Source: Crocodylus rhombifer (lineage: Eukaryota; Chordata; Crocodylia; Crocodylidae). Taken from it: a DNA stretch of 64,000 nucleotides. Below, in pieces: positions 12,301 through 24,725 of the stretch (positions are counted from its first letter, which is position 1; each line of letters begins with the position of its first letter). Under the pieces are notes generated by a model, which searched no databases, was not told the origin of the DNA, and saw nothing but the letters and a program-made list of their open reading frames with translations. The stretch spans positions 865,932-929,931 of the forward strand of contig JAVSML010025536.1 of the NCBI GenBank assembly GCA_038503035.1, given 5' to 3'. Both the position numbers and the translations under genes were made by a program.

Positions 12301-14579
12301 TCCTTGTATCTGAGAGGTTCTGGGAAATACTGTAGTATAAATTCAGTATGTGTTAACCTTGTTAATGACTCCAGATCACAGTGTATGGGAGTCTGTTACA
12401 TTTCCACTTTCACTTTCAGATCACTGGATGAAAGAAAGAAAAAAAAGATTTCCCAGAGTCTGTGTTTTTCCATTGGTGTGACATTTCTGAACACAGTACC
12501 AGCGTGTTACTTTTTCTTAAAGGAGAATGTCCTAGAATGAAGTTATGGTATTAAATGAAAGTCACAACAGCAGGGCAACCTGTCTGACATGAACTGGTTA
12601 AATGATGCTTGTATGATGGGAGCTCCTTGAGTTAATGAGAAAGATGCAACTCTAACTCGGTTGGGTGATGTACGGCTTGATGCATTGTGCGTTAGTGATT
12701 ATACATGGTACCGTTTCTTTACATGTAGTTATTGTCCTGAACAGGAATCCAAGCTGAAAGCAAAACAGGGTACCTAAAGAGGTTCACAGAATAAAGTTAC
12801 CAGCCATGTAAACTATGTAGTACTCCCCATCTCTCCTGGGCTAGTCTAATCTCCCCACTGCTGTGCATCTACAAGATACAACATGTGGAATAGGAAGTAT
12901 GTTGAGTGGCACTGGAGCAAGGGGGTCAGACTTTTACCAAACAAAGTAAGGCTTCTTGGCATGTTAACTTTAAAGAGACTTAAGCAGGTACTTAAGGTTG
13001 AATGTGTGCTTAAGCGTTTGCTGGATAGACGTGGTCTTAAACAACTATTAAATGCATTACTTCTCTTGGAACAGATGATATAGGATTATAGCAGATGTCA
13101 TGGCATAGTTAAGACCAATTTAATCTTGGTGTAATTGGGCACAGCTTCCCTGAAACAAGGGGAGTTGCACCGATTTGTTTTATCTGGTTATTCATTCTCT
13201 CTAAGGGAAGAAGTAGCTAGCAGAATTGAAAAATGGAAGAAGAGACTGAATAAAAATCTTTTGCTTGTCATGGATTCAGTTAAAGCATGTGACTTAGGTG
13301 AACTCATTGTATCCTCTTGGTCAAAGACCAGTTTCACTGAAGGTGTAAGGTTAGTAGGCTAGAGTAAATCCTAACAGAAATACATTTTCATCTTTGCTCA
13401 GCTAAAAAAAAAAAACAGACCAAAGAACCCTGCTCATTACCAGGGCTAGTTAAAAATTGTCCAATTTAACAGTGTAGTTGGAAATAGTCACCAAAATGTT
13501 CAACTTGACACAATAATGTTATCCTTTTTTTTCCAGCAGCTCCAGTTACATAATAAATTTAGGTGGACTCTAGATGGTCACTAGAGAGTGATTCAGACAC
13601 CAAGTTGATTACTGGGCTTGTTAGTGATCTTTATGGATGTGTGAATGCAACACTATTATTTGAGCTCAGTAAATACCAAAGAAAAAATTGTCTGTGACCA
13701 CCCATTCACATTCAAAAGCCAATTTTGATTTAACTATTAGAGGTCAATGTAATGATCAGAGATCAGTTTGCTTTCTCCAACCATTAAGGTGATCAAACCT
13801 TATTTGAACACTTACTCTGAAAAATGAGTAGTCACTTGCAAGTTCAGTCATTAATCCAAAGCAAATTTTTCTTTGCATCTTTGAATGTTAAACTTGTGGG
13901 TGGTCATGCATGCATATCATGCAGCCAGAAACTAGGAGGTCATTGCTATTTTTTACTAATGTTGCCAGAATAAAAGAAAAAGAATACTTGGACTTTTGGA
14001 GAGACTGTCACCTTTTTTTTGTTTTGAAGAACGCAATACCACATAGCCAAAAGTAGCTTTTTTGGGCACTGACTTGCATAGTTAGAAAAACAGAACCATT
14101 GTACAGCATTTGTGTTAACTAACCAACACAATGTAAATTATGAGTTGCAAATATTCACAATGAGCTGTCCCCAAACAATTTGCAGATGAAGAATTATTTG
14201 CTGATTACATTTTTGAATTATGAACACACTAGAGAATTTGGCAGCCCATTCCCTAACAAACTGTGGATGTGATGACTGAAACCAAGGTAAAATTCATGGC
14301 AGGAATTAGTCTTGGAGTGTTATTTGTTCAGCTCAGTAAATATAGGGGCCCCTGCAAAATGGAATCCTTCATTTATCTATGGAAGAGGTGCAATGGGGGA
14401 GCTGCAAGCTTGATCATATTATTTTTCCTGGGCTTCGTTGGTCACCATTGGTATTAACTAATGATGAAACCGTCACCAAAGTCCCGTGTTAGTCTCTGGA
14501 CTGGAACTGATAGCATGGGCGCCAGATATAGGATTTGTAGTGTAAGGGTAATGTAGCTGTGGTGATCCCAGAAATTATG
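9393..14579. other. Non-coding DNA, no gene seen
   Basis: This 5.2-kb AT-rich stretch has no recognisable coding domain, RNA gene or well-defined repeat. Open stretches are all under 100 codons. Short pyrimidine runs occur at 10500-10520 and A/T homopolymers at 13407-13418 and 13525-13533. A small palindromic 'gcatgcatatcatgca' lies near 13907-13922. It may be intergenic or intronic; the sequence does not decide. Confidence 0.55.
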
Positions 14580-14742
14580 TGAGAGACGAGGATTTCTTTG
14601 GGTGACTTCTTTTACTGGATGAACTGTACAGTTGGGTTAAAATTAGACAAGCTTTTGAAGCATTCAAAAGCTTGCCTAACTTTATCCCAACTGTATAGTT
14701 GGTTCAATAAAAGATATCACCTGAAGAAATCCTTGTCTCTCA
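14580..14742. repeat. 163-bp palindrome built from Penelope-type terminal-repeat sequence
   Basis: Two 80-base arms (14580-14659 and 14663-14742) are inverted around a 3-base spacer (GCA). By hand alignment they match at 67 of 80 positions, with the innermost 10 bases identical (AGCTTTTGAA/TTCAAAAGCT). Each arm contains 'aataaaagatatcacc' or its diverged complement next to 'caactgtatagttgg'. This resembles the 'ttggtctaataaaagatatc' block of the terminal repeats at 36515-36560 and 50240-50270. The arrangement fits two terminal repeats joined head to head, or a foldback MITE derived from them. A transcript would form a long hairpin. Confidence 0.8.
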
Positions 14743-17700
14743 GATACAAGGTTGGGAATTCCCGTCTACTAGAAATGAAACTCAAACTATCAATTCATTT
14801 CAGATGGACTCACCATAAGTGAATGTGTCCAAACAACCTTCAATCTGTACCGAAAAGCAGACTCATTTTAGCTAGAGTTGGGGAAAATAAACTCACTACT
14901 AAAGAGAATGTGCTTTACCTAAATAGCTCTTATTAGTTCTGAATTTTCATCATTTTGGAGAGCACAGCAATTCAGCCATCTTTGTTCACTTTAGGAAAAA
15001 AATAATATTTTGGAAATATGGCTTGCTTGTACAAATTGTTTAAGGAGAAAACGCACACACACACTTTTATTTAAATATATGTACATAATACAGTATTTAA
15101 CATATTTAAATATTAAAAAATATTTATTTTTATCTATCGTGTATGTGTGTGTGTGTCCTTAAATAGTATGATTATATAAGTATTAATGAATTAATAGCAT
15201 CTAAGATTTGTTCTCAGGCTTTGATTTAACCGGCTCTGCTGATAATCCTTAGTTAAAAACATTTATCAAGATAGGAGCAGCTTCACTGGTCTAATATTCC
15301 AAAAAACAAAGGGAAACAAAACCAAATCAAAGCTTCTAATCAGTTTATGATCCAGAAATTGTACCAGCCAAACTTATTGGAAGAAGTAATATAAGCAGAA
15401 AGATGCAAGAAAAGTCGGTTAAGTGGAATTTAAGCTGTCAAGCTACAGTGTAGAACTCCATTACCATATCTTCCTGTGTTTTTTTTTAATAGTATTCGCT
15501 GAAAAGCACTAGATGTAATAAAGTCAATTTAAAATTTGTTCTACCAATCTTTTGCATCTGTAATTTTCCCATTAAATGTAAATGCCCATGAGGCATGCTA
15601 TTTGCATTACATTGCATTTGCAGTCTTTAAAACAAACTATAAATCCCCTCCTTGTTTCATGTGATTGATGCTGTGTGTATAAATACCACCATAAACCTCA
15701 AAGGGGGCTAACAGTGACAGTAAATTAAAGTTTTCAAGTCTGGCAGCATCTCAGCACTTCAGCCCTTGATCTTAAGCAGCGTTGTTAACCCCCGCCTCAT
15801 TGCCCTCCTGAACTCACCTTTCTCCCTGCCCCCCCCCCCCTTCTTTCCCCTGCTCTACTCTCATCCTGATTTCCTTGGGAAACACCTTCCCATCCACACA
15901 AGCTGTACTAGGGCAGGAATATGCAGTTAATTAAAATGAGGCTGCAGCTGCTTGCCAGATAGGAACAGCCCTTAACTTTGCAGCCTTGGAGTATTTGAAC
16001 TCAAGAATCTCTGGGCCCCCTTGGCTCAGTAAACAATAGTCGCCTCGGCCACAGTTCTACTGATTAACCAGCTCCAGCCCAGTGATTAATTGCTTTCTTG
16101 GGGACTGCTTTTCTCTGATGCACTATATGCATGGGAAAGGAGTATTGAGTTAGAGCAAATGCGTCATAGAGTCTTTCCATTTTTCTGGCTATTAAATAGC
16201 CTCAGGCTTCTTTATCAAGCTCGTGTTATACCACCAACATTGGCTGAGTCATTTTGACTCTTGACTCCAGAAAAAACTTCAGTAATTATACCTCACTCTA
16301 AGTAGAGGTGAACGTGAATGATACCAGGTGGTATCCACAGTGTGGTCCCTGGAACAAATGCTGCCCTACCACTGTTTTGTCCCCAGCAATGGGACTAAAG
16401 ATAATGGGGTAACACCCATTTAAACCAACTGGGTAGCTTAGCCTCTCTGTTTCAAATGAGATCCAAGGACCCAGAGCTCAGCATTCATGCAAACTCCAGT
16501 CTAGTGGTATTTTTGGTCATATGTTTTCTTTTAAAACTTCTGGAAAAAACTACTAAGTGTTCATATAATGCACACTGTACTCTTTGGGGAAAAGGGAATT
16601 CTTAGAGGATTTGGAAAAATTGGCTTAGAAATTATTCTTCAAGATCCAGAGCAAAGGGGAAAGGGAGAGAAGGGGAAAAAAGAAGAAAGAAGAGAGTAAA
16701 GTCAAAGAGGAGGCTAATTAATTAAATCAGGCTATTAATCTACACCAGATATCCTGGGAGAATCTTGGGCTTGGTAAAGGATCTCATGTGGATGTTGACT
16801 GGAATTTGCATAGATTTGAAAAAAAAGGCTGCTGCAGGCTTCCCACCTCCTCTCTCCTCAGTCCTCATTGGGATACACCAAGTGGTTCTTCTCCTACTTG
16901 GGAAGGATATATATATTCACCATGACTCCCTATTGCTATTGCTTCTGAAAAAAAGAAAGTCTCAGCCTCAAAGTTACTGAAGTTTAAGGCCCTATTTATT
17001 TTGTTGATCATTTGGCTTTTTTATGGTGTAGATGCAACATGAAAAATGACGTGTTTTTCTCCAGCATTCTTGCAGGGCATCAGTTCACGGCAAGGAATAG
17101 GAATTTACATGGCCATTTGTTTCTTGAAAATGTCTGCGATGTACACAAATACCTGAATGAAAAGAAATGAATCAGAGGGCTTTTCCGTGACAAACGGGAG
17201 CGCTGAAATAAAACAAGCAATAACATTTAAAGTAGAAGGGCCCGATTCTGGTGCCATTAAAGTCAATGACAAAATAGAGTCAGGCTGTAAAAAACTGGAA
17301 TTTTCTCCCAGGAGAAGGGATTGTTTTCTTTTGGCTAAAGGTAATAGCTTGAATCCAAGGTGTGTAAGATCACAGTGTACAGATGGGTGGCCTTAGTATA
17401 TATTCTTCCTATGTTTTGCTTCCCATGGAGGGTGTACCTTGAGTTTGGCTTGGGAATCCAGGTTCTACCACACTGAAAGACTCCAGCATTTTGCTAACAT
17501 TACGTATCATTTTAGTGACCCAAATAACAAAAACTCCAAACCCGCCGTGCTTGTCACAGCTCGAAGTACAACTTTCTGTATTGCTTTTGGGTTGACAGTT
17601 AATTTAAGACCAGAATATTGCCTTCTTTCTCAGGCTGGACCACAGGTATTGACCCATATTATCATCTTCTAATGTGAGTGGACTACTTACCATTCAGGAT

Positions 17701-19221
17701 AAGATGTAAGAACTGGGCCCAGAAGAGCAATTTCTAATGGCTAGAGATAGGAAGAAACTAAGAGTATTTCATACGTGGCCATTCAAGTGGGCATTAACGC
17801 TGACAGAATCTCATTACCAAGCCACCTTTTATAAGTATTCATTGCCATTCAGAAAATCAAAGATGCTAAGTAATTGCTCTGTTTCCATTTCAGAGCACCT
17901 AAACTCTTAACCCGTTTCACACCAGACATCCTATGCTCTATACAGGCTGGCTTTGCCCTTTAACTGTCAAGTGAGCTCAGTAGGTTGTTTTAGCGCATGC
18001 TGTGTTCTACCTGGACGTCCACGGAAAGTTCAACTGCATGCAAGTGATTAAGACTTTTAGCATCGGCATGAGGGCGCATGGTCCTGGGTTTTATAATGAA
18101 TTTGCTTTCTTTAAATATAGAATGACTTCACCGTTAAGAGAAGTTTACTGTAAACCAAAACCACAATGGGTACCTTGCATTGCTTTGAAACAACACCAGA
18201 CTTTCTTTCTGCTATGAATGAATTATTCTATAGCTAGGTTTACTATCAGCAAGTATAAATGTATACATTTAAATGAATGAAAAAAATAGATTTAAAAAAA
18301 GTACACTTAAATTTTCATTACTGATGGTTGTTTAGAGAAACATCATTAGCTGCCTGAGCTTGGGAGCCTTCTCCAGGGTTGTGAACAATCAAAGATTTAT
18401 TTGAGCTTTCTGCACACTGGGAAATGAAGACACAGAATCTCATTATCATGTCTATTAAAAGGCAGAATCTGGGGTACATCTAAGAAAAGATGTATTACTT
18501 TTTAAACTGCACTGCAAACTGTGAAGTACAACAGGGACTTGAACTATTTAAAAATACTCTGGGCTTAAGAGTAAGAAAAAAATAGGGCCTCTTTCCCAAA
18601 CAGTATAAAAATATCACACCATTAAATTCTAATGTTATTACAACTTGGAAATATGATTGTATCCCCTTTTCCTTCAAGCTAGTTGATCCTGGACTTGATG
18701 CTGGGGTTGAGGGACCAAGGAGGGCTACCAAACTGAGCAAGGCAGTGGGGGGATATGAACAATGACCAGTTAAATTCTAGTTAACCCCAATTATAAACTT
18801 TCACCTTTGTTAATTAGCTGAATTCATCAGCAGGCAGTAAGCTTCCAGTGTGCTATGGAGGCAAGTGATACAACATTTGGACCATTTATTAAAAGTTAAA
18901 ATCTTTTTATGTGTCATCAGTTTGTTGCACACAAATGACTCTGCAATGCATTTCTGTCAAGGTAAAATCAGATGCATTTTACCTATAACTTAGAAAGAAC
19001 GATTTATTAAAAGGAAAAGGATCCTCCTTAAAAGTGAAAAATTTGCCTAGCAAGTAATTTATGTAGTTATTAAAGCCCATGAATCCCAGTCCTTAATTAA
19101 AAGCAATGGAAATGTGTCCAAGGGAAGAAAACCAAACCAAACCCTGTGCATCTATGCGTGCTATTTTCTTCAACCTTTCTTTTTTCTCTGTGACTGGTCT
19201 CAGTAATTTCATGAGCATTGG
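14743..19221. other. Non-coding DNA with a possible conserved regulatory block
   Basis: No exon is recognisable. At 15535-15730 the sequence is unusually free of repeat signatures and holds an octamer ATTTGCAT on the plus strand (15599-15606), further TTTGCAT blocks, and 'tgtgtataaatacc'. This has the texture of a conserved non-coding element, but that is only an impression. A C10-type run lies at 15831-15841 and a GA-rich strand at 16635-16700. A weak tRNA-SINE-like scrap is near 18035-18100 ('gattaagacttttagcatcgg...tggtcctgggtt'). Confidence 0.5.
15051..15157. repeat. (CA)n and (TG)n tracts inverted around an AT-rich spacer
   Basis: A CA tract (15053-15064) and a TG tract (15139-15156) flank about 75 bases of almost pure A and T. 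The two tracts are complementary in inverted orientation, so they could close a hairpin over the AT-rich segment. Confidence 0.7.
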
Positions 19222-19300
19222 CATGTGTTAATGCACTAACCTTATAGCATTGGAGACCTGTGTTCAATCAAGATCTGGTTACAGTCACAAGTGAAAATGA
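19222..19300 (+). mobile_element. tRNA-derived SINE remnant
   Basis: The order 'gttaatgcactaaccttata', 'gcattggagacctgtgttca' resembles the tRNA-related head of MIR-like SINEs: an A-box-like segment, then 'gagacctgggttcaa' containing the B box. The body downstream ('cagtcacaagtgaaaatgag') is too diverged to assign. Confidence 0.45.
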
Positions 19301-19740
19301 GTTGGTCTCATCCTAGTCTGTTTGTTTGGCTCCAAAGGATGGCATTTGGCATTTGGCACCTTGACAGTCACTTCTCTACAGGGACTTGAGGTCAGAGGAG
19401 CAGGAGTTGTTTTACTCCAGGTGTGTCTGGGAAGGCAGTACCAGAGCTGTGTGCAACTAAGCTTAGAGAGCACCTGTTTGGCTCAAGCCAGTTTTATTTA
19501 ATCCCTTTATTTCAGAAATGCTTGAATGACTCTCAGTTTTCATGCTTGCTACAGTCATGAAAGTGTTTTGCATAAACAGGGCCAAAAATTTTCTCTCAAG
19601 TAAATATATGCAAAGCCAGACTAATTCCATTACATTCAGTGGAAATTCTCTTAGTTTAAAATTCTCCTAATTTAATCAGCAAGAGAATAGTTTTGGGCCC
19701 AGGAATGCTTTCACCAGAGACATGTGAAGTATTTTGGAAA

Positions 19741-19905
19741 CACTCATTAATCCTCATGGGCTTCTGGTGAGGTAGGTAAGTAAGTGCATTTATTGCATAC
19801 AGCGTACACTTAGGCAAACAGAGGCAACAAAAGATAAGTGAAATGACTTGAATTCATACAGAGAGACGGTGGCAGAGTGAAGAAGACAGGTCAGAGATCC
19901 TGCTG
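19741..19905 (-). mobile_element. MIR SINE, reverse orientation
   Basis: The plus strand reads 'ctcattaatcctcatggg', then 'gaggtaggtaagtaagtgca', 'gcaaacagaggcaac', 'aagtgaaatgacttg' and 'acggtggcagag'. These are, in order, reverse-strand landmarks of MIR: count of bases to fold, 'acagaggcac', 'ttaagtgacttgcccaaggtcac', and 'gtggcagagc'. It is diverged but colinear over about 165 bases. Confidence 0.6.
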
Positions 19906-20689
19906 GCTTGAGATCTCCATCCCAGTAATGCAAGTGGCATTGACTTTGTCCAAATGACTCTGTTAGGGTTATCTTTGCCCGAATCACTCTATAGTTTAAA
20001 CCCCCCCACATATTTTAAGATAATATTTTAAAGCAATGCAGAAAAGCAACCTAAGCAGGGGCCAGCACCAGGAGAATACTTTGCAAAATACCACTCTCTT
20101 ATACCTCTTTCCCCAGCATTGCCCCAAGGCTGCTGTAGAAATGTGTCATGCAGTGTTTTTTTTACCTCCTGGGAACTATTTAACAACTGTGCAGGTTGTC
20201 ATTGGATTGTATTTGGAGGAGAGAGATGCTTGTTAAATCTTGGGGCAAAATTATTCAGATTTTCCGAATGGTGAACCTATATTTTAAAATGCAAAAGTGG
20301 TTTTCAGCTGGAAACACTTGAGGATGTCTCACTGAAACTGAATTTTTGTAGAGTGGCTTCATTTTATTTCTAGAGCTTATTGACATGCAGGTTGCAGGTT
20401 CAAACATGCCACTTTGGTTAACACCAGAGGGGTACAAGGGAGAGTGGTTCACATCTGTACTGTGACAAAGGCAGGGAGCAACATTGCCAGCTTCTTAGCG
20501 CAAATAAAGAACAAGGATCTTTTGAGGAAGAGGCAAAATTTGAGTAGAAACCAAGGTCAACCCTAATTAAGAACCCTACACTTGAGGCGTGGCAGTCCAG
20601 CTGTATCAAATACCTAATGTCCCACCTCTTTTTTACAATTAAAGCACTGATATTGTTAACATTAGCCTCTTCCTGAAAACCAAAAGCTC

Positions 20690-21060
20690 TCATGAAGCAG
20701 GCGAACAAAAATTCCAGATTATGGAAATTAATTAAAGCGCACAATGCTGCCTTTCTCAGTGTTCAGACACAACTAATTAGGGATTAGGTTATTCAAGAGC
20801 CGAAGATCAATTAGGATTGCTTTCTATAAAAATCCACAGTAAAATATAGTCACCTGTTGAAAAGCAAAAGGAATCGTGCCGAAGTACAATAGCTGGATCA
20901 AGGCACAATAATGCATGTTGACAATAAATTATGAAAACAATAATCATGTTTAGCCAATCCCTTTGTACAAAACTGTTATTTTGATTCCAGTGCCAGCTGT
21001 CTGAAACTTTAATTTAAGTGCTTGCTTGAGGCAAGACATTTGGGATACTAGTTTAGAATG
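20690..21060. other. Candidate conserved non-coding element (unproven)
   Basis: This segment has no repeat signature and a high density of homeodomain-type cores: 'attaattaaag' (20729-20739), 'actaattagggattagg', 'caattaggatt', and octamer-like 'aataatgcatg'. It looks like the clustered sites of developmental enhancers, but AT-rich DNA gives such motifs by chance. No comparison was possible. Confidence 0.25.
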
Positions 21061-21330
21061 TTTTATAGCCCAAGCAATATGTTTTACTGACATCAAATAC
21101 TGTGATGATGATTTTAATGGTAACTATAATTTGTACGTGGGGGTTCCAGGGTGATCTTTGATTTTACCCAGAATGTAGACATCTGACAAACCCCAGTAGT
21201 GTTTTACTTAACTATCTACCAGCTTCCTACCACTAGTGAGAACTTTATCCGCAGGGGGTGCAACGTTTGTACTTGAAAAGGAAACCATATCAAATCACTT
21301 ACCACACTACCGATTTTCTAAAGATAAACT

Positions 21331-21378
21331 GTGCGTGTGTGTGCGGCTGTGTGTGTGCGTGTGTGCATGTGCGTGCAT
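21331..21378 (+). repeat. GT-rich microsatellite, imperfect
   Basis: Alternating GT with scattered C and A substitutions (gtgcgtgtgtgtgcgg...gtgcgtgc) over about 48 bases. It is a potential left-handed DNA tract. Confidence 0.85.
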
Positions 21379-21802
21379 AGATGGGATCTAAGGAAAGAAT
21401 ATCACGGTTGAAATGAAGCTAGATGTTTCTCTAAGTAAATCCAGGAAAATGGAAACCAAAAGAAAACAAAAAAAGTTTCCTCTCTGTGTCCTCTAATACA
21501 CGTGCATGTTTCCTGATTCACCCACTACATTTTCCCTTCACTTCAATGGCCAATTACTATTTGCAATCCAGTTCCTATTCACCTGCTTCACTATGGATCT
21601 GGTCCTGCTCTTACTGGTATAATTGTAGATTTTGCCACCCACTCCAATGGCTGTAGGACTCCTTCTTTAGGAGAAGGGATTGGATCAGAAACAATGGAGG
21701 ACTGAATATCATGCACATTTGGAAGTAGCAACTGGGATGCTGAGCAACCTGGGCATGGGCTACAGAACTGAGTTCCTATCTCTGCTCTTGAAGATAAGAT
21801 TT

Positions 21803-21905
21803 GTTGGTTGCTCTAGTACAGTTGGCTTCTCCGTGCCCCAGTTTCCAATCTGAAGAACAGTAATGACCATCCTTTAAATGTCATGGGAGTACTACACTTC
21901 AATCC
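21803..21905 (+). mobile_element. MIR SINE fragment
   Basis: The string 'cttctccgtgccccagtttc' followed by 'caatctgaagaacagtaatgac' matches the MIR core 'tctgtgcctcagtttcc-catctgtaaaatgggaataat'. Flanks are too diverged to extend with confidence. Confidence 0.6.
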
Positions 21906-22575
21906 TGTACTTAGCAGTAGGTGCATGTCAGAAGGTTTGCTTGAAAAGACATTTAAAAACCTGAAAGCTTATTCTGGAGACAAACCATTTGAAGTGATCA
22001 GAAACATTTCCACTGTCTACACTTGCAAAATGCAGACGCTAGATGAAACATGTTAATCTGCACATTTTAACTAACCTGATGCCAAATGTGTTTTAGGAGG
22101 ATTTTTTGAACATGAAAAAAAAATCACTTTTTTTTTTAGGTAGCTATTACGTAAACTTCTGTAAAACCCAGTTTACATAGTTATTATGAGCATCAAAATG
22201 ACATAAGAATGGATGTTTTATTTAATTCCAAATAGGTATCCTGAGAAGTATTTTCAATTTAGAGAAAAGGTTTTAGCAAGAGGATAATTCTAAATTTGGG
22301 TTAAGTCTTCCTTTATCCAAACTAGTTTTGCCTTTCTTACTTGGCATGGAATTTACTGTGTTATCTAGTTTAACCTCCTGCACAGATTTAATCAGTGCTA
22401 AACAAATGTGGTAATAAATTTCAATCAAAGTTTTTTCTAGTAAAAATAGAATTTATTTCAAATGGGGGTGGGGAGGGAGGAAAGGAGGAACAAAAGCTTA
22501 TTTCATCAAAACACCTTTTTCTATTGGGAGAACTAAGAAAAATCTCACTTTGAATTATTTTTTTGTTTTAACATG
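21906..22575. other. Non-coding DNA, no gene seen
   Basis: AT-rich sequence with A and T homopolymers (22118-22137) and a G-rich stretch at 22463-22490. It holds nothing recognisable before the CR1 begins. Confidence 0.55.
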
Positions 22576-24338
22576 CTATATTATTTGATGGACTCCTGCT
22601 AAACCAGATGGGACAACTGATGACTGATGCCCAGGAAAAAGCCAACCTGCTAAATGGGTACTTTGGGTCAGTGTTTCACCAGTCCCACGGGATGGGATGC
22701 CTCTGCCCATCACGGGACAGGGAGGCATGAGTGAGGGAGATTCCTTGCCCTCCATCAATGCTGACCTTGTGAAGGAACACCTTGAGAGGCTGGACAGCTT
22801 GTCAGGGACAGCTGACTTGAAAGTCAAGTCAGCTGGCCCTGACAATCTGCACCCCAAGGTACTCAAGGAGCTGGCAAACATCATAGCTCAGCCCCTGGCA
22901 CAGATCTTTGAGAACTCCTGGCTCTCCGGCGTAGTGTCCGAAGATTGGAAGAAGGCCAACATGGTGCCTATCTTCAAGAAAGGGAGGAAAGTGGATCCGG
23001 CAAACTATAGGCCCATCAGCCTGACCTCTATCCTGGGGAAGGTCTTAGAAAAGATTATCAAAGAGGCCATTCTTAATGAACTGGCCGATGGCAACATCCT
23101 GAGGGATAGCCAGCATGGGTGTGTTGCGGGTAGGTCTTGCTTGACCAATCTTATTTCCTTTTATGACCAGGTGACTTATCACCTGGACAAGGGAGAGGAG
23201 ATTGATGTCATATATTTTGACTTTAAAAAACCCATGAACATCTCTTGGCAAAACTGGCCAACCATGGCCTCAAGTCCACCATGATCTGCTGGCTGGGGAA
23301 CTGGCTCTGTGGTTGGACCCAGAGGATGGTGGTTGACAGAAGTCAATCGTCATGGTGCCCTGTGACCAGTGGACTCTGTCCTTGGACCTGTATTGTTCAA
23401 CATTTTCATTAAAGATGTGGACATTGGAGTCAGAAGTGGACTGGTCAAGTTCGCTGATGATACCAAACTTTGGGGTAAAGCATCCACACCTAAGGACAGG
23501 AGGGTGATCCAGGCTGACCGCAACAGGCTCAAATGGGCAGACGTGAACCTGATGGTGTTTAACACCGAAAAATGCAAGGTTCTTCACCTTTGGAGGAAAA
23601 ACCTGCAGCATCCTTATAGACTCAGCAGCGCTATGCTGGCTAGCACTATGGATGAAAGGGACTTGGGGGTCATGAGTATGAATATGACCCTTCATATGAT
23701 CACAAGATGAATATGAGCCTTCAGTGTGATGCTGCAGCTAGTAAAGTGAGCAATACACTGGCTTGCATCCATAGATGTTTCTGAAGCAAATCCTAGGACA
23801 TAATTCTCCCCTTGTACTTGGCCTTGGTGAGGCTGCAGCTGGAGTACTGTGTCCAGTTTTGGGCTCCACAATTCAAAAAGGATGTGGAGAAGCTTGAGAG
23901 AGTCCAGAGAAGAGCCACGCACATGATCAGAGGTCAGGAAAACAGACCTTATAATGACAGGCTGAAAGCTATGGGACTCTTCAGCCTGGAAAAGCGTAGG
24001 CTGAGTTGTGATCTGATGGCCACCTATAAGTTTATAAGGGGTGTCCACCAGGATCTGGGGGAACATTTGTTCACCAGAGCACCCCAAAGGACAACAAGGC
24101 TGAATGGTTATAAATTCCTGCAAGACTGTTTCAGGCTGAACATAAGGAAGAATTTCTTTACTGTCTGAGCCCCAAAGATTCAAGCACCTACTTTGAAGGC
24201 CTTCAAGAGAAAATTGGATGCTTATCTTGCTGGGATCCTATGATCCCAGCTGACTTCCTGCCCCTGGGACAGGGGGCTGGACTCGATGATCTTCTGAGGT
24301 TCCTTCCAGCCCTAATGTCTATGAAATCTATGAAATCA
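22576..24338 (+). mobile_element. CR1 LINE, 5'-truncated, intact 3' end
   Basis: This 1.76-kb copy starts in the linker just upstream of RT ('MTDAQEKANLLNGYFGSVFH') and runs to a typical CR1 3' terminus: 'ctggactcgatgatcttctg', 'aggttccttccagccctaat', then short imperfect 8-9-bp repeats 'tctatgaaatctatgaaatc'. The 3' repeats are what CR1 uses in place of a poly(A) tail. No clear TSD is seen, as is usual for the family. Coding frames are interrupted, so it is inactive. Confidence 0.92.
22697..24168 (+). pseudogene. CR1 ORF2: reverse transcriptase and C-terminal domain, broken
   Basis: Three colinear open blocks are visible. 22697-23284 carries 'KSAGPDNLHPKVLKELA', 'DWKKANMVPIFKKGRK', 'NYRPISLTSILGKVLEKII', 'SQHGCVAGRSCLTNL' and a damaged palm motif 'VIYFDFKKPMN' (the usual A-F after K is changed). 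Motif B, normally SGVPQGS, is lost in the frameshifted gap at 23340-23380. 23369-23710 continues with '[11 protein letters not shown]' and an intact catalytic FADD at 23450-23461. 23812-24168 carries the C-terminal block 'LEYCVQFWAP', 'KLERVQRRATHMI', 'FSLEKRRL', 'KNFFTV' and a stop at the usual family position. Two gaps with frame changes make it non-functional. Confidence 0.9.
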
Positions 24339-24423
24339 AAACATTTAATTTAGAAATGTATTAAACAATTTTTTCAGAAGTTGTTTTACTTCTTTGCTTT
24401 GTGAGAATGTTTCCTTTCTGGGG

Positions 24424-24725
24424 ACCTATACATATGCTCCAATGCATTCTAATTAGAACGCATCAGAGCAGATTCGATTAATAGAGTCGGCTTCATGTTC
24501 TAATTAGAACACTCTAGTATTGCTGCAGCATCATGTATATAAGCCTGCATGGGTTTAAAAATGGTCGCTGGGGTACTTTAACTGAAGTTTGTTGAATGAC
24601 AACATCCTGCAGTAATTTTTAAATGTGCAGAGGCTTAACACATGTGATGATGTGGAGTTTTAATTAGAGCAGCTTTCTGGGAACTGCTGTAATTAAAACA
24701 CCTCACCCTGAGTGTGTGTATGGGT
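24424..24725. mobile_element. Candidate MITE with TTCTAATTAGAA palindromes
   Basis: The left end ACCTATACATATGCTC and the reverse complement of the right end, ACCCATACACACACTC, agree at 12 of 16 positions. Inside are two copies of a perfect palindrome, TTCTAATTAGAA (24447-24458, and 24498-24509 within a 14-base version), plus a mirrored 'ttaattagagcagcttt...gctgtaattaa' pair near the right end. No TSD is apparent and no other copy is in the window, so family status is unproven. Confidence 0.35.
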
